Source: Candidatus Omnitrophota bacterium (GTDB lineage: Bacteria; Hinthialibacterota; Hinthialibacteria; Hinthialibacterales; JAKPRU01). From it: a stretch of DNA of 10,253 nt. Made by a program: the position numbers and the translations under genes. Under the pieces are notes generated by a model. That model did not search any database. It was given only the letters and a program-made list of their open reading frames with translations, and was not told the origin of the DNA. The stretch lies in the NCBI GenBank assembly GCA_029557025.1, contig JAKPRU010001131.1:1-10253 (forward strand), in the 5' to 3' direction. This document shows, in pieces, positions 6,134 to 10,253 of this stretch (the first letter of the stretch is position 1; every line of letters begins with the position of its first letter).

Positions 6134-6277
6134 TCTCCTCCCTGCTTGTGATCTTTCTTCTAGCCTCTAACCGGCTCAAACAGCCGCATTCTCTCTTATT
6201 TTCTTAAGAAAAACCTCCCACCCAGAAGCCTGCGCCTCCCCATCCCTCCCCTCCGTTCCATTCGTCCTATTCCCTTC
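6134..6277. repeat. ~144-base intergenic repeat, copy 2
   Basis: Second copy of the block at 4566-4708, same orientation, 1568 bases away, with the ybjQ-DUF89 pair between them. Here the inner palindrome TTTTCTTAAGAAAA is perfect, and the CGGCT-CAAAC-AGCCG hairpin is unchanged. The 9-base tandem tail is the most diverged part. The CTCCTCC that serves as the nitroreductase Shine-Dalgarno in copy 1 is also present, but no gene follows it on the minus strand. I see no flanking target-site duplication and no transposase. Confidence 0.8.
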
Positions 6278-6294
6278 TTTCCTCCCCGGTAATC

Positions 6295-6324
6295 TTGTCC
6301 GATTTCCCGCTAACCCGCTATATT
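6295..6324 (+). promoter_or_regulatory. Candidate sigma-70 promoter for carB
   Basis: TTGTCC (6295-6300) and TATATT (6319-6324) with an 18-base spacer match four and five of six consensus bases. Transcription would start near 6331 and give a leader of about 60 bases before the carB ATG at 6391. No PyrR-type or attenuator structure is obvious in that leader. The TTGTCCG also occurs downstream of repeat copy 1 (around 4711). Confidence 0.45.
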
Positions 6325-6390
6325 CACCGTCTGTGACAAATCTATCGAGGTGTTTGTGCCGCACTCTCAGAGAATGATTGGAGGATCTCC

Positions 6391-9300
6391 ATGCCGCCAC
6401 GGCAAGATATCAAGAAAGTCATGATTATCGGGTCCGGGCCGATTGTGATCGGCCAAGCCTGCGAATTCGATTATTCGGGAACCCAGGCCTGCAAAGCTCT
6501 GCGCAAACTGGGCTACGAGATTGTCCTGGTGAACTCCAACCCGGCTACGATCATGACCGATCCCGGTATGGCCGACGCCACCTATATTGAACCGCTGACC
6601 CCGCAGGTCATGGAAGAAATCATCGCCCAAGCCCGCCCGGATGCCCTCTTGCCCAACCTCGGCGGCCAGTCTGGTCTCAACCTGTCCTCCGAACTTGCCC
6701 GCATGGGGATTCTCGAGAAATACGGTGTCGAGTTGATCGGGGTCACGGTGGATGCCATCGAACGCGGCGAGGACCGCCTGGCATTCAAACGAACCATGAA
6801 CGAACTCGGCATCGACATGCCCAAAAGCGAAATCGCCCACACCATCGAGGAAGCGGAACGCATGGCTAAAGACTTGGGATATCCCGTGGTGATCCGTCCT
6901 GCCTATACGCTCGGCGGGACCGGCGGCGGCATAGTCTATAATCCCGAAGACCTCCGCCGAATCGCCGCTCGTGGAATTTCCGCCAGCCTGGTAGGCCAAA
7001 TCCTTGTCGAGGAATCTGTCCTCGGATGGGAAGAACTCGAACTCGAGGTTGTCCGCGATGCCAAAAACCGGATGATTACGGTCTGTTTCATCGAAAACGT
7101 CGATGCCATGGGCATTCATACCGGCGACTCGTTCTGCACTGCCCCCATGCTCACCATCGCTCCGGAGCTTCAGCAACGTTTGCAAAAATACTCCTACGAT
7201 ATCGTCGAGGCCATACAGGTTATCGGCGGAACCAACATTCAATTCGCTCACGATCCGAAAACCGACCGTGTCGTCGTCATCGAGATCAATCCACGGACTT
7301 CCCGCTCTTCCGCTCTGGCGTCGAAAGCAACCGGATTCCCCATCGCCTCTGTTTCCGCCATGCTCGCCGTTGGGGTGACACTGGACGAGATCCCTTACTG
7401 GCGCGATGGGACGCTGGACAAATACACCCCATCTGGCGATTACGTTGTCGTCAAATTCGCTCGGTGGGATTTCGAAAAATTCAAAGATGTTCAGGATATC
7501 CTTGGAACCCAGATGCGCGCCGTCGGGGAGGTCATGAGCATCGGAAAGAACTACAAAGAGGCCCTTCAGAAATCCATTCGCTCGCTCGAAAAAGGCTGCT
7601 ATGGACTCGGATTCCACAAGAACCTCAATCGACTAACTCTTAAAGAACTGTACAAACTTCTCGCCGAACCGACCAGCATTCGTCAATTTGTCATGTATGA
7701 GGCATTACGGAAAGGCGCGGAGATACAGGACCCTTACGAGAAAACCCACATCAAGCCCTGGTTCATCCAACAAATGAAGGAACTGGTGGAACTGGAAGAG
7801 GAGATCCTGAAATACCAAGGCAACACCTTGCCGGATGACCTGTTCCTGCGCGCCAAAAAAGATGGCTTCGCGGATCGCTACTTATCCCAGCGGCTCTCAA
7901 TCCCGGAGAAAGACTTGCGCGATCGACGGAGGTCGCTGGGATTAGTCAAGGCGTATGATGCCGTCCCCGTGAGCGGCGTGGAAAATGCCGCCTATTATTA
8001 TTCCACTTACAATGCACCTGACCGCGTGCCCATCAGTCATCGACGGAAAATTATGATTCTCGGCGGCGGGCCGAATCGAATCGGGCAGGGAATCGAATTC
8101 GACTACTGCTGCGTTCATGCCGCCTTTTCGCTCCGGGATGAAGGATTCGAAACGATTATGGTCAACTGTAATCCGGAGACCGTGTCTACGGATTACGATA
8201 CTTCCGACAAACTCTATTTCGAACCGCTGACCATCGAGGACGTTTTAGGGATTTATGAAAAGGAACAGCCGGAGGGTGTCATCGTTCAATTCGGCGGCCA
8301 AACACCTCTTAATATCGCTAATGAACTGGCACAGGCCGGTGTAAAGATTCTCGGAACCGCCCCGGAGATGATTGACTTGGCGGAGGACCGTGACCGGTTC
8401 CACCAGAAAATGCAGGGGCTGGGCATCCCGCAACCGGAATCGGGAATGGCCAAAACGTTCGATGAGGCAATCGAAATCGCCGAACGAATCGGTTACCCGC
8501 TCATGGTCCGACCGTCTTATGTACTCGGCGGACGCGCCATGGAGATCATTCACGACCAGGAAATGCTGAGGCATTACCTCGCCGTTGCGGTGGAAGTAAC
8601 TCCCGACCGCCCCATTCTGATCGACAAGTTCCTGGAAAACGCCATTGAAGCCGAGGCAGATGCGATTGCAGACGGTAATGATGCCTTTGTCCCGGCCGTC
8701 ATGGAGCATATCGAATTAGCCGGTATCCATTCCGGTGATTCCGCCTGTGTCATCCCGCCGATCAGTATCCCGGTCAAACACCTGGAAACCATTAACGAAT
8801 ACACACGAATCATTGCCACGGAATTGAATGTTGTCGGTCTGATGAATATCCAGTATGCCATTATGAACGACACGGTTTATGTACTCGAAGCGAATCCGCG
8901 AGCGTCACGCACCGTGCCGCTCGTCTCCAAAGTCTGCGGCATTTCCATGGCCCAAATCGCCACACAGGTCATGCTCGGCAAGAAAATATCGGAATTGAAT
9001 TTGAAACACCGCCACATCCCCCACTACGGTGTCAAGGAAGCCGTGTTCCCGTTTTATATGTTCCCCGAAGTGGACCCAGTACTCGGCCCGGAAATGCGTT
9101 CCACAGGCGAGGTGCTGGGATTAGCCGATTCGTTTGGTCTGGCCTTCTTCAAGGCAGAGGAAGCCGCCAAACCCGCGCTTCCGACCGAAGGAACCGTTTT
9201 GATTACGGTCAACGATGCCGATAAGCCCGCCTCCCTCGATGTCGCGAGACGATTTAAAGAACTCGGATTTCGTGTGGTCGCCACAGAGGGTACTCACAGG

Positions 9301-9591
9301 TTCTTGGCCACAAACGGAATCGAAACCGAGGTAATCAACAAAATATACGAACCACGACCGAATCTGGTCGATGCCATCACGGACGGCAAAATTCAACTGG
9401 TCATCAATACCCCCATCGGAAAGTTGGGGAAATATGATGACTCGTATATTCGAAAGGCGGCGATTAAATACAAAGTCCCCTATATCACGACCATGGCCGC
9501 AGCGGCCATCGCCGCAAAAGGAATTGAAGCCTACCGGAAAGGTCGCGGTGGCGTCAAATCCCTTCAGGCCTACCACGCCGGAATGGAGTAG
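6391..9591 (+). CDS. carB: Carbamoyl phosphate synthase large subunit
   Basis: Makes carbamoyl phosphate from bicarbonate, ammonia delivered by the small subunit CarA, and two ATP, feeding arginine and pyrimidine synthesis. Complete at 1066 residues (about 1070 is usual). The two ATP-grasp halves are about 1-400 (IIGSGPIVIGQACEFDYSG at 12-30; metal ligands Q284, E298, N300) and about 552-930 (ILGGGPNRIGQGIEFDYCCV at 556-575; Q821, E833, N835). The oligomerisation region lies between. The C-terminal MGS allosteric domain is about 935-1066 (ATEGTHRFL 964-972, INTPIGK 1005-1011, ITTMAAAAIAAKG 1032-1044). GGAGG stands seven bases before the ATG. Phrases such as PNLGGQSGLNLSSELA and INPRTSRSSALASKATGFPIA look like a distinct CarB subgroup rather than the enterobacterial form (inference from memory). 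carA is not in this window, so the subunits are not encoded side by side here unless CarA lies outside. Confidence 0.98.
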   Translation: MPPRQDIKKVMIIGSGPIVIGQACEFDYSGTQACKALRKLGYEIVLVNSNPATIMTDPGMADATYIEPLTPQVMEEIIAQARPDALLPNLGGQSGLNLSSELARMGILEKYGVELIGVTVDAIERGEDRLAFKRTMNELGIDMPKSEIAHTIEEAERMAKDLGYPVVIRPAYTLGGTGGGIVYNPEDLRRIAARGISASLVGQILVEESVLGWEELELEVVRDAKNRMITVCFIENVDAMGIHTGDSFCTAPMLTIAPELQQRLQKYSYDIVEAIQVIGGTNIQFAHDPKTDRVVVIEINPRTSRSSALASKATGFPIASVSAMLAVGVTLDEIPYWRDGTLDKYTPSGDYVVVKFARWDFEKFKDVQDILGTQMRAVGEVMSIGKNYKEALQKSIRSLEKGCYGLGFHKNLNRLTLKELYKLLAEPTSIRQFVMYEALRKGAEIQDPYEKTHIKPWFIQQMKELVELEEEILKYQGNTLPDDLFLRAKKDGFADRYLSQRLSIPEKDLRDRRRSLGLVKAYDAVPVSGVENAAYYYSTYNAPDRVPISHRRKIMILGGGPNRIGQGIEFDYCCVHAAFSLRDEGFETIMVNCNPETVSTDYDTSDKLYFEPLTIEDVLGIYEKEQPEGVIVQFGGQTPLNIANELAQAGVKILGTAPEMIDLAEDRDRFHQKMQGLGIPQPESGMAKTFDEAIEIAERIGYPLMVRPSYVLGGRAMEIIHDQEMLRHYLAVAVEVTPDRPILIDKFLENAIEAEADAIADGNDAFVPAVMEHIELAGIHSGDSACVIPPISIPVKHLETINEYTRIIATELNVVGLMNIQYAIMNDTVYVLEANPRASRTVPLVSKVCGISMAQIATQVMLGKKISELNLKHRHIPHYGVKEAVFPFYMFPEVDPVLGPEMRSTGEVLGLADSFGLAFFKAEEAAKPALPTEGTVLITVNDADKPASLDVARRFKELGFRVVATEGTHRFLATNGIETEVINKIYEPRPNLVDAITDGKIQLVINTPIGKLGKYDDSYIRKAAIKYKVPYITTMAAAAIAAKGIEAYRKGRGGVKSLQAYHAGME

Positions 9592-9626
9592 GTGGGGCGG
9601 TTCAAAATCGGATTCGGTTTCCTTTG

Positions 9627-9658
9627 CCCCCGGAAAGGGTCTGCTGTGGGGGTCTTTT
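9627..9658 (+). terminator. Possible terminator after carB
   Basis: CCCCC (9627-9631) can pair with GGGGG (9648-9652) across a 16-base loop, followed at once by TCTTTT (9653-9658). It lies 36 bases after the carB stop codon. The long loop and short, interrupted T-run make it a weak intrinsic terminator. Confidence 0.4.
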
Positions 9659-9660
9659 CA

Positions 9661-9685
9661 GGTAGCGCAGGTGTCTCCGCCTGTG
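9661..9685 (+). repeat. 25-base hairpin element, copy 3 (degenerate), with adjoining hairpin
   Basis: GGTAGCGCAGGT, six bases, then GCCTGTG aligns without gaps to the two perfect copies of this element, but with substitutions that break the outer stem pairs. It begins just after the possible carB terminator. Immediately downstream, CCGGT-GAT-ACCGG (9687-9699) is a separate perfect 5-bp hairpin with a three-base loop. Confidence 0.55.
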
Positions 9686-9720
9686 GCCGGTGATACCGGT
9701 TGTTCCTGTAATGGCTCGCC

Positions 9721-9811
9721 CGAATCACGCCTTGCTTGATTCGCAAGAATATGATAGTCTCGAATCATGTTGAATGGTGAATCGGCCTCGGCACTGAATC
9801 GAGGTAATACC
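9721..9811 (+). promoter_or_regulatory. GAATC-repeat region upstream of the pilin gene
   Basis: The core GAATC (or its complement GATTC) occurs five times: at 9722, 9738 (inverted), 9762, 9779 and 9796. The last three are spaced exactly 17 bases apart. CGAATCA (9721-9727) and TGATTCG (9737-9743) form a 7-bp hairpin with a nine-base loop. TGATTCG and CGAATCA (9761-9767) form a wider inverted repeat centred on TATGAT (9750-9755), a possible -10 box lacking a good -35. CCTCG / CGAGG (9786-9804) is another small hairpin. It could be an operator region or a structured leader; this is inference. Confidence 0.3.
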
Positions 9812-9832
9812 ACAGATCAAAGGGGGCAGTAT

Positions 9833-10253
9833 ATGCAACGCCGTGCCTTCACATTGATTGAACTCCTCATTGTTGTTGCCATCATCGGAATTCTTGCCGC
9901 GATTGCCGTACCCAATTTCATGAATGCCCGAGTCCGCGCGAAAGTCGCGCGGGTTCAATCCGATCTCAAAGCGATTTCCACAGCCCTGGAACAGTACTAT
10001 ATGGATTGGAACAGCTACGTGGAGGACCATGACAACGATGCCGGCCCGTTTGGGTTCAAACGATTGACCACTCCGGTTGCGTATATGTCCGGATGGCCGC
10101 GTGACCCGTTCCCCAGCAATTACCAGGAAAACCAGGTTGAGAATATGACTTACGAATTCGGGTCCGGCGATGCAAATGTCATGAACAGCACAAAACAATG
10201 GCCCTCTAATGCGTATCTGATTATTTGTTCCGGGCCGAATCTGAGCGAGGAAG
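9833..10253 (+). CDS. Type IV pilin-like / type II secretion pseudopilin, 3' end beyond window
   Basis: Prepilin-type protein, 140 residues visible and still open at the right edge. It has a very short basic leader (MQRRA), then the methylation/cleavage motif FTLIELLIVVAIIGILAAIAVPNF (6-29) with the conserved Glu at +5. This is followed by the amphipathic helix ARVRAKVARVQSDLKAISTALEQYYMDWNSY (32-62). The segment RLTTPVAYMSGWPRDPF (77-93) resembles GspG-like pseudopilins and the many orphan pilin-like proteins of PVC-type and related bacteria. It would be cleaved by a prepilin peptidase before F6 and held in the inner membrane or assembled into a pseudopilus. The residue before the cleavage site is Ala rather than the usual Gly. 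The ATG at 9833 has AGGGGG about six bases ahead. No secretion or pilus genes are next to it here. Confidence 0.9.
   Translation, partial: MQRRAFTLIELLIVVAIIGILAAIAVPNFMNARVRAKVARVQSDLKAISTALEQYYMDWNSYVEDHDNDAGPFGFKRLTTPVAYMSGWPRDPFPSNYQENQVENMTYEFGSGDANVMNSTKQWPSNAYLIICSGPNLSEE

Noticed and set aside
6367..7617. Long open frame antisense to carB (about 416 codons)
   Set aside because: It lies entirely opposite a highly conserved gene, has no recognisable motif, and is the kind of shadow frame produced by GC-biased third positions.
8245..8709. Minus-strand open frame within carB
   Set aside because: Antisense to the second ATP-grasp half of carB, with no family signature.

Overview
The window reads as chromosomal DNA of a free-living bacterium with moderately high GC. 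It carries mostly conserved housekeeping and regulatory genes, separated by intergenic spaces full of short dispersed repeats. Aminofutalosine synthase points to menaquinone made by the futalosine route. An ECF sigma factor with a membrane-spanning FecR-type anti-sigma, together with a type IV pilin-like protein, suggests a diderm envelope. The repeats (GGTRG..CAGG..CCTGT hairpins, a TCATTTCGACCGAAG-type hairpin, and a block whose minus strand reads ATGCGGCTGTTTGAGC) recall intergenic elements of uncultivated PVC/FCB-like and deltaproteobacterial lineages. The phylum cannot be fixed from this window.

Left part, minus strand, read right to left: an ECF sigma factor (3123-3731) overlaps its FecR-type anti-sigma factor (2216-3133). 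Then come mqnE (1042-2097) and a HAD-superfamily hydrolase that runs off the left edge (1-974). All four point the same way with gaps of about 118 and 67 bases, so they could be one transcript. A nitroreductase-family flavoprotein (4054-4563) lies upstream on the same strand, separated from the sigma gene by 322 bases of repeats and promoter-like sequence.

Right part, plus strand: a ybjQ-like gene (4806-5135) and a DUF89/ARMT1-like metal-dependent phosphatase gene (5163-6068), probably co-transcribed. Then complete carB (6391-9591), the large subunit of carbamoyl phosphate synthase, and a prepilin-type protein (9833 to the right edge). No carA is present here.

The least ordinary content is non-coding. 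A block of about 143 bases occurs twice in the same orientation, flanking the ybjQ-DUF89 pair. A 25-base hairpin element occurs three times. Two further hairpin-type repeats sit between the sigma factor and nitroreductase genes. The pilin leader carries a GAATC motif at 17-base spacing. I found no RNA gene, CRISPR array, transposase or phage gene, and no convincing new multi-gene system.
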